The notes under the pieces were generated by a model, which worked only from the letters and a program-made list of their open reading frames with translations, was not told the origin of the DNA and made no database searches. Below, in pieces: positions 26,494 to 35,662 of a stretch of DNA of 64,000 nucleotides (positions within the stretch are counted from its first letter, which is position 1; the number at the start of each line of letters is the position of its first letter). Position numbers and translations under genes: made by a program. This DNA is from Bacteroidetes bacterium ADurb.Bin174 (GTDB lineage: Bacteria > Bacteroidota > Bacteroidia > Bacteroidales > Paludibacteraceae): assembly GCA_002070265.1 (NCBI GenBank), contig MWCX01000020.1:62001-126000 (forward strand), read 5' to 3'.

Positions 26494-27432
26494 ATGTGGA
26501 AAGACTTTTTCTTTTTTCCCCTTTCTCAACGTATCGGCATTGTTTTGATTATCTGTTTGATAGTGTTGTGCTCTATTGTCAATTTTTGCATTCCGTTTTT
26601 TTCTTCTGAAGACGATTTTGAGACTGATCCTGATGATATAGCGGTATTTGAAACATTTAAGCAATCATTGGTTTCCTTGGATAGTGCCCGTCACAGCAAA
26701 AAAATCCAAACTTATCCACGTTCTGATAAATCTGTTCATGAGAAATCATTCCGGCAATCGGCTTCCGAAATTCATTTGTTTGCATTCAATCCCAATACAT
26801 TGGATTCCACAGGGTTTGTTGCGTTAGGATTGAGGCCTTACGTGATTTCCAATATTTTAAAATACAGGAGGAAAGGAGGAGAGTTTCGTGACAGCGAAGC
26901 TTTTGGTAAGGTGTATGGTCTGACTGAAGAACAATTTGCGGATTTGGAGTCATATATTCAAATTCCGAAAGCAGATACTTTGCAGTTGAAGGAAGAACCT
27001 AAGTACGCAATCACTTTAGAGCCTGCCGTTAAAGTTGTTGTTGAGTTAAATACTGCCGATACAACCCAGTTGATGCAAGTGCAAGGTATTGGTCGGGGCT
27101 ATGCGCGTTCCATTATCCGGTTCCGTCAGCAGACCGGGGGTTTTACAAGCATAGAACAGCTCCGTGAAATTTATGGAATGACAACGGAAAACTACCAATC
27201 CATTGCCCCATATTGTACTGTTGATCCTGCATCTATCCGTAAGATTAAGGTCAATACAGCATCTGTTGAAAGACTCCGTGCTCACCCTTATTTGAATTTT
27301 TATCAGGCAAAACAGATTTATGAACTGAGACGTAAAAAAGGCAAGCTCACAAAAATTCAAGATATTGAAAAACTTTCGGAAATGAATGATTCGGTATTGA
27401 TGAAGATTGGGCCTTATTTGAGCTTCGAATAA
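26494..27432 (+). CDS. Membrane-anchored helix-hairpin-helix (ComEA-like) protein
   Basis: 312 residues from ATG 26494 (a TTG at 26485 is possible). One membrane segment (about 14-36) is followed by a charged linker and three repeated HhH-type modules: FNPNTLDSTGFVALGLRPYV, ELNTADTTQLMQVQGIGRGYA and VNTASVERLRAHPYLNFYQA. The middle copy best matches the ComEA pattern LNTA-LxxLPGIG. Such proteins bind DNA without sequence specificity; ComEA captures DNA during competence. A role in DNA uptake or envelope-associated DNA binding is plausible but unproven. Widely found in Bacteroidota. Confidence 0.8.
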   Translation: MWKDFFFFPLSQRIGIVLIICLIVLCSIVNFCIPFFSSEDDFETDPDDIAVFETFKQSLVSLDSARHSKKIQTYPRSDKSVHEKSFRQSASEIHLFAFNPNTLDSTGFVALGLRPYVISNILKYRRKGGEFRDSEAFGKVYGLTEEQFADLESYIQIPKADTLQLKEEPKYAITLEPAVKVVVELNTADTTQLMQVQGIGRGYARSIIRFRQQTGGFTSIEQLREIYGMTTENYQSIAPYCTVDPASIRKIKVNTASVERLRAHPYLNFYQAKQIYELRRKKGKLTKIQDIEKLSEMNDSVLMKIGPYLSFE

Positions 27433-27772
27433 AAAGGCGGTGTCTCATAAGTGCCCAACTGCTGCGTTACTTTCGATATTCGGGCTCAGTCACATACTTT
27501 AGTATGCTCCTTTGCCCTCAATCTCAGTGCCTTGCATTTGGACACTTCTAAGACACCTTGCGGGTTCTAGTTAAATATTTACTTTTGAGACAGCCCCAAT
27601 ATGTATTCTTGCCATGTTTTCCACTGGTTTCAAGCGTCAGACTCGGAAAAAATCATTAAATTTGTGCAATTTTATTGCAAGCGGAAGCAGTTGACTGAAG
27701 TGGATATTGTTTTTTTATCGCAATAAATACCTGGAAATTTTCCGCATTAATTATCTCAAATCGTAAAATTTT
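27433..27772. other. Intergenic with family A repeat and GT2 leader
   Basis: The first half is repeat A3 (27436-27597). The rest holds a -7-like TAAATTTG (27657-27664) that could start the glycosyltransferase transcript, and an inverted pair TTTATTGC (27671-27678) / GCAATAAA (27720-27727) in the presumed 5' leader. No gene is seen. Confidence 0.5.
27436..27597. repeat. Family A palindromic repeat, long form (A3)
   Basis: A 162-bp unit. The left end is ggcggtgtctcataagtgcc, the right end is acttttgagacagcccc. An internal inverted copy of the left end (gacacttctaagacacc) lies near 27541-27557. The core gatattcgggctcagtcaca is shared with A7 at 46.2 kb in reverse orientation. It has no coding capacity. 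Confidence 0.8.
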
Positions 27773-28954
27773 ATGTTTTGCTGCTGGTTTTATTCTTCGC
27801 CCATTGAAATTTTCTTTGCGATTATTCTCGTCCTTGCTTTTATATATCAAACTTATTTTTATTTCAGATACATACGGATTGTGCTGTGTCAGACTAAAAA
27901 GCGAGAAAAAATATCGGAGGAATATGTAAAAGATCAACAGCCAGTTTCTGTTATCATCGCAGCCAGAAATGAATCTGTCAATCTCAGGGAGTTTTTGCCT
28001 CAAGTATTGTCGCAGGATTATCCGAATTATGAAGTAATCGTTGTAAATGACGGTGCGGATGGGGAAACAGAAGATTTATTGAAAGAATTGAGCATAATCT
28101 ATCCACATCTACGATCCACCTTTGTGCCTCAAGGAGCTAAAAATCTCAGTACTAAAAAATTGGCTCTTACACTTGGGATCAAAGCTGCCAAATATGAATG
28201 GTTGCTTTTTACTGATGCTGACTGTGAACCACACAGCAAACACTGGATTGCTGCCATGGCTCGCAACTTTACATCTGAAACGGAATTTGTGCTTGGATAT
28301 GGTGCTTATCTGCAAGAGGAAACTTTTATCAATAAATTAATTACCTATGATACGCTGTTCCATGCCTTGCAATATCTTGGTTTTGCAAATGCCGGTCAGC
28401 CTTACATGGGTGTGGGACGTAATATGGCGTATAAAAAAGAAGTGTTTTTCAGAGAAAATGGTTTTGCTTCTACCCTACATTTAATATCCGGAGATGATGA
28501 TTTAATGGTAAATGCTGCAGCCAATCCACAAAATACACGTATTGAGACATCTCTGAACAGCATCACATGGTCTGTTCCCAAGGAAAATTTTCGTACCTGG
28601 TATTTTCAGAAAGAACGTCATTTGTCGGTTTCTACTTTTTACAATGCAAAAAGTAAATTTTTACTTTCTGTTGAGCCGTTTACCCGTTTGTTTTTTTACG
28701 CATCCTTCATTTCACTTTTCGTCTTATCCTTGTGCACAGGAAATTGGCTTATGACAGCCATAGCCGGCATCTTGTTCTTATCCAGGTTTATTATACAAAC
28801 AACCATCATCAATAAGACTTCCCAATATTACCAGGGGCGGAAGTATTACCTGACTTTGTTGTTGTTTGATGTGATATTGCCTGTAATCTCTGCTGTCATC
28901 CTGACTTTTGGTAGGATGGGAAGCAAATCAAGATACATCAACTGGAAACAGTAA
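27773..28954 (+). CDS. Membrane-associated family 2 glycosyltransferase
   Basis: 393 residues. An N-terminal membrane segment (about 8-30) and two to three C-terminal segments (about 305-385) flank a GT-A domain. The nucleotide-sugar fold begins PVSVIIAARNESVNLREFLP. A DxD-like motif LLFTDADCEPHS (Asp residues around 146-148) should bind the metal and sugar nucleotide. ISGDDDLMVN and the later WYFQKERHLS resemble the acceptor and QxxRW-like region of processive-type GT2 enzymes. The acceptor and sugar are unknown. It is followed 18 bp later by fmt. Confidence 0.85.
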   Translation: MFCCWFYSSPIEIFFAIILVLAFIYQTYFYFRYIRIVLCQTKKREKISEEYVKDQQPVSVIIAARNESVNLREFLPQVLSQDYPNYEVIVVNDGADGETEDLLKELSIIYPHLRSTFVPQGAKNLSTKKLALTLGIKAAKYEWLLFTDADCEPHSKHWIAAMARNFTSETEFVLGYGAYLQEETFINKLITYDTLFHALQYLGFANAGQPYMGVGRNMAYKKEVFFRENGFASTLHLISGDDDLMVNAAANPQNTRIETSLNSITWSVPKENFRTWYFQKERHLSVSTFYNAKSKFLLSVEPFTRLFFYASFISLFVLSLCTGNWLMTAIAGILFLSRFIIQTTIINKTSQYYQGRKYYLTLLLFDVILPVISAVILTFGRMGSKSRYINWKQ

Positions 28955-28972
28955 ACTTAAATTTTTGTTACT

Positions 28973-29917
28973 ATGCGCATCGTTTTTATGGGAACACCGG
29001 AGTTTGCAGTTGAAAGTCTCAAGGTATTAATTCAACATCAGTATCAAGTTGTGGGGGTAGTGACCGCGCCGGACAAACCTGCGGGACGTGGTCATAAATT
29101 GCAATATTCGGCAGTGAAACAATTTGCCCTTGACCATCAATTGTCCTTGCTGCAACCAACAAATCTGAAAGATGAAGCTTTTTTACAAGAGTTAAAAGCC
29201 TTAAAAGCGGATTTGCAAATTGTAGTTGCTTTTCGCATGCTGCCGGAGGCTGTATGGAATATGCCTCCCATGGGAACATTTAACTTGCATGCTTCCTTAT
29301 TACCACAATATAGGGGGGCTGCCCCCATCAATTGGGCAATCATTAATGGTGAACAGGAGACCGGTGTAACCACCTTTTTTATTAGGGAAGGGGTTGATAC
29401 AGGCAATATCATCCTGCAAGAAAGGATTCCTATTCATGAAGAGGATGATGCGGGAGCGCTTCATGATAAATTGATGATCATGGGTGCGCAATTGGTAAAA
29501 AAGACAGTGGATAGGCTAGCAAAAGGTACAATTACGACTACAGCGCAATCCTCCATCATAGAGGATACAAGTACCTTAAAATTAGCACCCAAACTTTTTA
29601 AGGACAATTGTGAAATGGATTTTTCCAAGTCTGTGGATGAAATGCATAATTTCGTGCGCGGTCTGTCACCTTATCCAACTGCATGGACCAGTCTGCAATT
29701 GCCCGGACAGTCGGAGACTATGGTGTTGAAAGTTTTTAAAACCGAAAAAGAAAAGTGTACGCACCAATCAGCAATCGGTTCCGTACATACTGACGGAAAA
29801 AACTTTTTAAAAATAGCCTTAGAAGATGGTTTTATACAGCTCGTAGAAATACAGGCTCCGGGTAAAAAACGAATGGATGTGGGTTCTTTTTTAAGAGGGA
29901 TGCGGGTTCTGGGGTAG
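28973..29917 (+). CDS. fmt: Methionyl-tRNA formyltransferase
   Basis: 314 residues. It formylates initiator Met-tRNA using 10-formyl-tetrahydrofolate. The N-terminal formyltransferase fold opens RIVFMGTPEFAVESL. The active-site region FNLHASLLPQYRGAAPINWA carries the conserved Asn-His and SLLPxYRGxxP pattern, and ITxGVTTFFI-like GVTTFFIREGVDTGNI follows. The C-terminal OB-like domain is present (LSPYPTAWTSLQ). The extreme C-terminus (GMRVLG, stop 29915-29917) runs into a G-rich family C repeat. hisC converges with only 19 bp between stops. Confidence 0.97.
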   Translation: MRIVFMGTPEFAVESLKVLIQHQYQVVGVVTAPDKPAGRGHKLQYSAVKQFALDHQLSLLQPTNLKDEAFLQELKALKADLQIVVAFRMLPEAVWNMPPMGTFNLHASLLPQYRGAAPINWAIINGEQETGVTTFFIREGVDTGNIILQERIPIHEEDDAGALHDKLMIMGAQLVKKTVDRLAKGTITTTAQSSIIEDTSTLKLAPKLFKDNCEMDFSKSVDEMHNFVRGLSPYPTAWTSLQLPGQSETMVLKVFKTEKEKCTHQSAIGSVHTDGKNFLKIALEDGFIQLVEIQAPGKKRMDVGSFLRGMRVLG

Positions 29918-29945
29918 CGGGGTCCGTGTTCCGTGGTCACGTGGT
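29917..29945. repeat. G-rich ttccgtggt repeat between fmt and hisC
   Basis: gcggggtccgtgttccgtgg at 29917-29936 is a family C tract also found at 26398-26432, 31041-31090 and 38931-38980. It supplies the stop codon context and the last residues of hisC. Confidence 0.5.
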
Positions 29946-30971
29946 GCAGGCACGCAAACTTGCAAGCAAAGCCGCATTCTCCTCATGAGTCCCTACTGTA
30001 ATCCTGATGCAACCTGCACAAAGTGAGATGGTACTGCGATTCCTAACGACAATGCTGTTTTTTACCAAATACTGATAAATCGCATTCGCATCTTCTACTC
30101 TTACCAAAACGAAGTTTGCATCGGTAGGGTAGATGTGCTTGATCAACGGAAGTTGCTTCAGGAATTCAATCAGCAGCGTCCTTTCTGATATTAATATCCG
30201 TACCCATTCCTCTACTTGCTTTTTGTTTTCTATAGCCCGCAGAGCTTGTTCTTGTGTCAGGATGTTGATGTTGTACGGATATTTGATATTGCTCAATACC
30301 TGAATGATCTCCGGTGAGGCAAAAGCCATCCCCAAACGAATGGCTGCACTTCCCCAGGCTTTGGACAGGGTTTGCAAAATCACCAAATTAGGATGTTGAG
30401 CCAATGTCTTCAAAAAGCTCGGTTGAGAGGAGAAATCTATGTAGGCTTCATCCAGCACAACAATGCCGTGGAAATACTTCAGTGTTTTTTCTATTTCTTG
30501 ACCATTCAGACTGTTTCCCGTAGGATTATTGGGTGAACACAACCAGATAATTTTACTGTTTTTATCCGTTGCCTTTAACATTTCATCGGCCGTGAAATCA
30601 AAATTTTCCTGCAACAACACCTTGCGATATTCCACATCATTGATATCGGCACAAACCTTATACATGCCGTAGGTAGGGTCAATGGCCACTACATTGTCAA
30701 TACGCGGTTCACAAAAAGCACGATACAATAAATCAATCGGCTCATCACTGCCGTTGCCCAAAAAAATGTTTTCGGTTGGCACGCCTTTGACAGCAGAAAT
30801 GGATGCTTTCAGTTTGGATTGCAAAGGGTCCGGATACCTGTTGAAAGGAGCATTGAAGGGATTTTCATTGGCATCCAAAAATACGGACGCTTCACCCTTA
30901 AACTCACTGCGTGCAGAAGAATAAGGCTTTAGAGTAGCAATGTTTTTTCGAAGGAGTTTATTGATGTTCAT
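29937..30971 (-). CDS. hisC: Histidinol-phosphate aminotransferase
   Basis: 344 residues. A PLP enzyme converting imidazole-acetol phosphate and glutamate to histidinol phosphate in histidine synthesis. Fold type I blocks are present: [44 protein letters not shown], and the PLP lysine in [16 protein letters not shown]. The N-terminus [13 protein letters not shown] with [14 protein letters not shown] is typical of HisC. It lies 234 bp downstream of hisD on the same strand; the gap is filled by low-complexity repeats. hisG and hisB, often in the same operon in Bacteroidota, are not in the window. The last few residues derive from a repeat tract. Confidence 0.96.
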   Translation of the reverse strand: MNINKLLRKNIATLKPYSSARSEFKGEASVFLDANENPFNAPFNRYPDPLQSKLKASISAVKGVPTENIFLGNGSDEPIDLLYRAFCEPRIDNVVAIDPTYGMYKVCADINDVEYRKVLLQENFDFTADEMLKATDKNSKIIWLCSPNNPTGNSLNGQEIEKTLKYFHGIVVLDEAYIDFSSQPSFLKTLAQHPNLVILQTLSKAWGSAAIRLGMAFASPEIIQVLSNIKYPYNINILTQEQALRAIENKKQVEEWVRILISERTLLIEFLKQLPLIKHIYPTDANFVLVRVEDANAIYQYLVKNSIVVRNRSTISLCAGCIRITVGTHEENAALLASLRACTT

Positions 30972-31205
30972 TTTTTAGTAGTTGGTAGTTAGTAGTTGGT
31001 ATTTTTGGAAGTTAGAAGAAGTTAAAGAAGTTAGGGAAGTTACGAGGTCCGGGTTCCGAGTTCCGTGGTACGGGTTCCGTGGTCACGTGATCTGATTCGT
31101 TCATCATTCATCGTTCTCCGTTCAACAATTCAACAGTTAAACAACTCGTTCTTCACTTTTCGTTCTTAGTTCATCGTTTATAGTTCTTCGTTCTTAGTTA
31201 ATTTG
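30972..31205. repeat. Low-complexity repeat tract between hisD and hisC
   Basis: Three blocks of imperfect short repeats: gtagttggtagttagtag and gaagttagaagaagttaaag variants (30978-31040), a G-rich ttccgtggt-type block (31041-31090), and many gttcttcgttcttagtt / cgttcatcattcatcg variants (31095-31216). No gene. It separates two consecutive histidine genes. Confidence 0.7.
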
Positions 31206-32492
31206 TTATCGTTCTTCGTTGTTTAATCTTATTTTAATCGCATTACTATGTCCTAGTAACGCTTCTTCTTCGGCCATCAGCATAATGGTATTGCCCAAGG
31301 CATTCAGTCCTTCTTGCGTGATTTCCTGGAAGGTGACTTTGCGCATAAAACTGTCTAAGTTTACGCCACTATATGCTTTGGCATATCCGTTGGTCGGCAA
31401 GGTGTGATTGGTACCTGATGCATAATCGCCGGCACTTTCAGGGGTGTAATTTCCCAAGAAAACGGAACCTGCATTTACGATTGATTCCGCCACAGCCTTG
31501 TGGTTTTTGGTGGCAATGATTAAGTGTTCGGGTGCATAAATATTCGTCAACTCAATGGCTTCTTCTAAATTACGCACCAATATTATTTTGCTGTTCTTGA
31601 GTGCTTCCCGGGCTATTTCTTTCCTTGGAAGATTTTCAAGTTGCAAGGCTACTTCATCTTGTACTTTATCAATCAGTTGTTTGTCGGTAGTGATTAAAAT
31701 CGACTGGCTATCAACCCCGTGTTCGGCTTGCGATAATAAATCGGCGGCAACAAAAGCAGGAACGGCAGTTTCATCTGCCAACACTTCCACCTCGGAAGGA
31801 CCGGCGGGCATGTCAATGGCTACATCCTTTAGCGAAACTAATTGTTTGGCAGCCGTAACATACTGATTGCCCGGACCGAAAATCTTATAAACTTTGGGTA
31901 CGGTTTCAGTTCCGTAAGCCATAGCGGCAATGGCTTGTGTGCCGCCAATTTTGAATATCCGGGAGACCCCTCCAGTTTGTGCTGCATACAAAATTGCCGG
32001 ATGAATTTTACCTTTTGTATCAGGTGGCGTGCAAAGAATAATTTCTTTGCAAGTCGCTATTTGTGCAGGTATAGCCAACATCAGCACAGTTGAAAACAGA
32101 GGCGCTGTGCCACCGGGAATATACAATCCTACCTTTTCGATGGGTATGGCTTTCTGCCAACAATAGACGCCGGGAGAAGTTTGTATCTTTTCAAACTTTT
32201 GCAGTTGCTGTGCATGAAATTTCCAAATGTTGTTTTTTGCTGTTTCAATCGCTTGTTTTAAATCATCGGAGACAAGTTTTGTTGCTGTTTCGATTTCTTC
32301 TGCCGTTACCACTAAGGAGTCCAATCTTACACCATCAAATTTTTGGGTGTATGATTTAACTGCCTGATCGCCGTTTTTGCGAACCTCTTCCAATACCTGT
32401 TGTACTGTTCCAAAAAGGCTCGAACTGTCGATTACAGGTCGTTTTAGTAATTTTTCCCAGGTTTCACGGGCAGGATATTGAATGATTTGCAT
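31206..32492 (-). CDS. hisD: Histidinol dehydrogenase
   Basis: 428 residues, standard length. A zinc enzyme that oxidises L-histidinol to L-histidine with two NAD+. Signatures: GLYIPGGTAPLFSTVLM, KIFGPGNQYVTAAKQLV, IDMPAGPSEVEVLAD, the catalytic region AEHGVDSQSILIT, and YAPEHLII with GDYASGTNHTLPTNG. The start MQIIQYPARETWEKL follows a short leader. It is transcribed ahead of hisC. The HAD gene upstream is 27 bp away and may share the transcript. Confidence 0.97.
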   Translation of the reverse strand: MQIIQYPARETWEKLLKRPVIDSSSLFGTVQQVLEEVRKNGDQAVKSYTQKFDGVRLDSLVVTAEEIETATKLVSDDLKQAIETAKNNIWKFHAQQLQKFEKIQTSPGVYCWQKAIPIEKVGLYIPGGTAPLFSTVLMLAIPAQIATCKEIILCTPPDTKGKIHPAILYAAQTGGVSRIFKIGGTQAIAAMAYGTETVPKVYKIFGPGNQYVTAAKQLVSLKDVAIDMPAGPSEVEVLADETAVPAFVAADLLSQAEHGVDSQSILITTDKQLIDKVQDEVALQLENLPRKEIAREALKNSKIILVRNLEEAIELTNIYAPEHLIIATKNHKAVAESIVNAGSVFLGNYTPESAGDYASGTNHTLPTNGYAKAYSGVNLDSFMRKVTFQEITQEGLNALGNTIMLMAEEEALLGHSNAIKIRLNNEER

Positions 32493-32519
32493 AATTTTCT
32501 GTTTAAACTGTTATGCTAT

Positions 32520-33257
32520 TTAAGAGATAAGATGAGCGGAAATTTCTTCCCATTTATTATTTAGCTCGGTCATTCCTCCATCCAAAACAATGTGAGCCCC
32601 TCTTTCACTTAAAATAGAGGAAGCCAAAGGTCCGGTATTGATGGCAATGGTGAATATGCCGGCCGCAACTGCAGATTCCACTCCCAAAGGGGCATTTTCT
32701 ATAACTACTGCTTCCCAAGGTTTAATGCCTGCAATGGATAAAGCCCTGAGATAAGGATCAGGAGCAGGTTTACCCTTAATGTTATTTAAGGCAGTTACCT
32801 TATGATCGGGTTGAAAAGTGTCCGGAAAATAAATATCGAGCATATCTATAATGGATGGTTGTCCGGAACCGGTAACCAAATATGTTTCTAATCCCTGATT
32901 TTTAATTTGCTGGAGGAGTTTATCGGCATGTTTCATCGGACCGATAGGATCCATCTTTTTTATATAGTCACACTTAAGATTGTAAAGTTTTTCAATTACT
33001 TCAACAGTCGGCTTTTTACCAAATGTTCGTTGATAGGCTTTACTAATGGTTATCGAACCCGGTTGCCCTTCATACAAGTAGGCTTCTTTTGCCGTGAAAG
33101 GTATGTTGTAGTCTTGCATAGATTGTATCCAGGATGCTACGTGCTTTCCCATCGAATCGAGCAACACACCGTCCATATCGAAAAAGACGCCTTTTAATTG
33201 TAGTTTCGGATAGTTATTTTGCCGGACAAATTGTTGAATAATTGTTTTATACATCAT
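32520..33257 (-). CDS. HAD-family phosphatase (phosphoglucomutase/phosphatase-like)
   Basis: 245 residues, cytosolic. Haloacid dehalogenase superfamily: motif I FFDMDGVLLDS with the Asp nucleophile and the acid/base Asp two residues later; motif II YLVTGSGQPS; the conserved Lys in KGKPAPDPYL; and motif IV AVVIENAPLGVESA. The helical cap between motifs I and II (about 40-110) places it in subfamily I, like beta-phosphoglucomutase and sugar-phosphate phosphatases. The substrate cannot be told. Located 27 bp before hisD, it could supply histidinol-phosphate phosphatase activity, but that is speculation. A minus-strand -7-like TAAATTTG lies at 33272-33279, just upstream. Confidence 0.85.
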   Translation of the reverse strand: MMYKTIIQQFVRQNNYPKLQLKGVFFDMDGVLLDSMGKHVASWIQSMQDYNIPFTAKEAYLYEGQPGSITISKAYQRTFGKKPTVEVIEKLYNLKCDYIKKMDPIGPMKHADKLLQQIKNQGLETYLVTGSGQPSIIDMLDIYFPDTFQPDHKVTALNNIKGKPAPDPYLRALSIAGIKPWEAVVIENAPLGVESAVAAGIFTIAINTGPLASSILSERGAHIVLDGGMTELNNKWEEISAHLIS

Positions 33258-33337
33258 AAAATTAATTTTTGCAAATTTACATGAATTAATTTAGAAATCA
33301 TATTTTCATTAAAATGCAGGAAAACCCGAACTTCTCT

Positions 33338-33367
33338 TTTGTTTTTCAAAAATACTTTGTACTTTTG
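33338..33367 (+). promoter_or_regulatory. tRNA-Pro promoter
   Basis: TTTG (33338-33341), 18 nt, TACTTTTG (33360-33367) matches the Bacteroidota consensus and ends 16 bp before the tRNA. Confidence 0.8.
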
Positions 33368-33383
33368 CGTCTCCAAATCAGAG

Positions 33384-33456
33384 CGGGGTGTGGCGCAGTC
33401 GGTAGCGCGCTACGTTCGGGACGTAGAGGTCGCAGGTTCGAGTCTTGTCACCCCGA
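33384..33456 (+). tRNA. tRNA-Pro (anticodon CGG)
   Basis: Acceptor CGGGGTG/CACCCCG, anticodon stem CTACG/CGTAG with loop TTCGGGA (anticodon CGG), and T-arm with GGTTCGAGTC. CCA is not encoded. It overlaps no gene; rsmD converges from the right. Confidence 0.95.
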
Positions 33457-33479
33457 CTTTGAACTTCATCCTTCCATTC

Positions 33480-34025
33480 TTATTTCTCTTTTTCTTGTTT
33501 GAAGATGCTGAAATGGACATTTCCATATTTGCGATGAAAATCAAAATGGGGATGCTTATCAAACTGTTGTTTGGCGGAGTGTTCCAATATAAACAAACCG
33601 TTTTCTGCTATCAGCTTATGTTGTATGATTAAATCGGGCAAAGCGATAATTTTATCCGAATCGTAAGGTGGGTCAGCATAAATAACATCAAATCGGGTGT
33701 GACAGTTGGAGATGAATTTGAAAACATCTGTACGATGCAGAAGTAAGTTGTTAATTTGTAAAATACTGCAGGCTTTACGAATAGAAGCACAATTTTTTTC
33801 GCATAGTTCAACTGCAATAACTTCTTTGCAGCCACGCGAAATAAATTCTATGCCGATGCTGCCCGTTCCCGCAAACAAATCAAGAACACGGATATCTTCA
33901 AAGTCAATTCTGTTATTCAGCAGGTTGAACAGCCCTTCCTTAGCAAAATCAGTAGTGGGGCGGGCTGATAGTTTTCGACTTACTTCCAGGCGCCTCCCTT
34001 TAAATTTGCCGCTTATTATTCTCAT
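33480..34025 (-). CDS. rsmD: 16S rRNA (guanine(966)-N2)-methyltransferase
   Basis: 181 residues. An SAM-dependent enzyme that methylates G966 of 16S rRNA. Start MRIISGKFKGRRLEV and RPTTDFAKEGLFNLL are diagnostic. SAM motif I is VLDLFAGTGSIGIE; the catalytic N-methyltransferase motif is DPPY in VIYADPPYDS. Its ATG overlaps the TGA of the upstream DUF3822 gene (ATGA), indicating translational coupling. Confidence 0.96.
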   Translation of the reverse strand: MRIISGKFKGRRLEVSRKLSARPTTDFAKEGLFNLLNNRIDFEDIRVLDLFAGTGSIGIEFISRGCKEVIAVELCEKNCASIRKACSILQINNLLLHRTDVFKFISNCHTRFDVIYADPPYDSDKIIALPDLIIQHKLIAENGLFILEHSAKQQFDKHPHFDFHRKYGNVHFSIFKQEKEK

Positions 34026-34744
34026 TGTATTGTTTTGAAATCTGATTGAGGTAAATAAGTCGTGATGATTTCCTCATAATTTTTTGCATTTGCTTCGTCA
34101 CTATACACTGTAATTTCAAATTCCATGATGTCGAATTGTAAATGATACGCGATGTTTAACGCGTGATATACAATATCTTCAGCAGTTTGATATGGATAGT
34201 GATTGAGCAGTTTTATTTCCCCCTTATGAAACACCAAACAATCTATCCGCTCTTCTCCGATCCATATTGAAATCATATTTTGATGATCATGTTCTATTGA
34301 TGAGATCAGTTGATGTTCAATTTTTAATGTCGGAAAGATGTCGGTTAAGGTTTGTACAATCCCTGAATCATATCCGAAGATAAATATACTGTCATGGTTC
34401 TGAAAGCTGTGACTGAACACTTGATTGGTTTCGGGCATGTCAGGATGCTGAAGTTTTAAAAAATCAAGAGCATGATCGGAAGCAAAAAAGGAATTCGGTA
34501 TCAAAGTATAAAATTTAGTTTCACAAATCAGTATTACTTTCTGACAGTCAGGCAAAGATGGTTTTATGGATAGAATAGCTTCCTTTAAGCTGTTTGTGTC
34601 ACCGGAATGCTTATAAGTCTGATTAACGGAAACAATGATTTTCTCATTGACGTCACAAACAAAAACAGAAAATCCATTCGGAGAAAGTCGAATGGATAGT
34701 CTGTATGGTATGTTAACGAGGTTAGCATTCATGTTTCCTCGCAT
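34022..34744 (-). CDS. DUF3822-family protein
   Basis: 240 residues (an internal ATG at 34732 is an alternative start). A Bacteroidota-specific protein usually encoded directly before rsmD. The pattern resembles an actin/ASKHA-like ATPase fold (RLSIRLSPNGFSVFVCDVNE at the start), but catalytic motifs are not clear to me. No signal peptide or membrane segment. Its stop overlaps rsmD's start, and it begins 9 bp after the upstream gene, so the three genes form an operon. Function unknown. Confidence 0.8.
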   Translation of the reverse strand: MRGNMNANLVNIPYRLSIRLSPNGFSVFVCDVNEKIIVSVNQTYKHSGDTNSLKEAILSIKPSLPDCQKVILICETKFYTLIPNSFFASDHALDFLKLQHPDMPETNQVFSHSFQNHDSIFIFGYDSGIVQTLTDIFPTLKIEHQLISSIEHDHQNMISIWIGEERIDCLVFHKGEIKLLNHYPYQTAEDIVYHALNIAYHLQFDIMEFEITVYSDEANAKNYEEIITTYLPQSDFKTIQ

Positions 34745-34753
34745 TTGAGTGTG

Positions 34754-35437
34754 TTATTCCCAATTACCTGCGAAATTGTTAGGTTCGTCAACTGAGCCTA
34801 CTTTTATGCCGGGGTATTTTTCGAGTTTTTCTTGCAAGTCAATTAAATTTAATGTTTCCTGCCGATTGGCATCCATTAAAAATGCCCTGAAGGGAGCACG
34901 AATTTCGCACAGGGGGATGGAAATTCCATTGGAGCTGACATATTCGTTGTTTACATCAACTTCATATTCTACGCCTTCGGAATAAGGTATGTATTTAAGC
35001 TTGTCAAGGGACTCTAAGCTAAGTTTGTTATCAAAAAGTGCTTCAAGCAGGGGTACCACTGTTGTGTCGCGACGAAAACCTTCTAATCCGTGTTCTGCTA
35101 TTTCGCGTTTATTACCTCTGTTAACAATGCTTACTGCTTTCTTTTCAGTTAAGCCGGATAATAATTGAGCATCTGTCAAGGCACCTTCTTTTAGTACTAC
35201 TTTCTTTTTCCCTGTTTTGACGAAATCAAGTAAAGAATCAATACTGGAGGTGTAACGCCCATTTTGATCCCTGTATTCAATTTGTGCTATCCTCAAATTG
35301 ATAAGCGATTGTACGACTTCTTTTTCTCTTTGTGTCCTAACTTTTTCAAATTGGATAGGAGTTAGAATACTCATAAAACATAAGTAAGTCAATATTGCAA
35401 TGGCAACGAAAAGTAAGATTTTAATTGTAGTTCTCAT
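34754..35437 (-). CDS. Membrane-anchored hypothetical protein, pseudopilin-like N-terminus
   Basis: 227 residues from ATG 35437. The frame extends upstream to 35509, but a minus-strand -7-like TAATTTTG (35479-35486) lies inside the extension, so the shorter start is preferred. One membrane segment (about 5-25) is followed by QREKEVVQSLINLRIAQIEY and RDQNGRYTSSIDSLLDFV, similar to the helix and loop of pseudopilin-like proteins. The remainder is soluble and presumably periplasmic. It is the first gene of the run with DUF3822 and rsmD. Function unknown. Confidence 0.75.
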   Translation of the reverse strand: MRTTIKILLFVAIAILTYLCFMSILTPIQFEKVRTQREKEVVQSLINLRIAQIEYRDQNGRYTSSIDSLLDFVKTGKKKVVLKEGALTDAQLLSGLTEKKAVSIVNRGNKREIAEHGLEGFRRDTTVVPLLEALFDNKLSLESLDKLKYIPYSEGVEYEVDVNNEYVSSNGISIPLCEIRAPFRAFLMDANRQETLNLIDLQEKLEKYPGIKVGSVDEPNNFAGNWE

Positions 35438-35600
35438 GTGTTTATTTCTTATAATTTTATCCGGATAGTGTAAGGACGCAAAATTAAAAAGAAAATTTAA
35501 TCTTCCCAAGTATTCGGAATCTTTTTTTGATTTATTTTATTCTTTCTCACGAGGTTTTGATGGATTATGCCGGTTACGGATGATTTTATTCATAATTTCT

Positions 35601-35633
35601 TTTGCATTCATTGAAGAAATTCATGTAAATTTG
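35601..35633 (+). promoter_or_regulatory. relA promoter
   Basis: TTTG (35601-35604), 21 nt, TAAATTTG (35626-35633), 29 bp before the start codon. The spacing is at the long end of the usual range. Confidence 0.65.
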
Positions 35634-35662
35634 CGTCAAGCTACCATCTATCGGATAATTTT

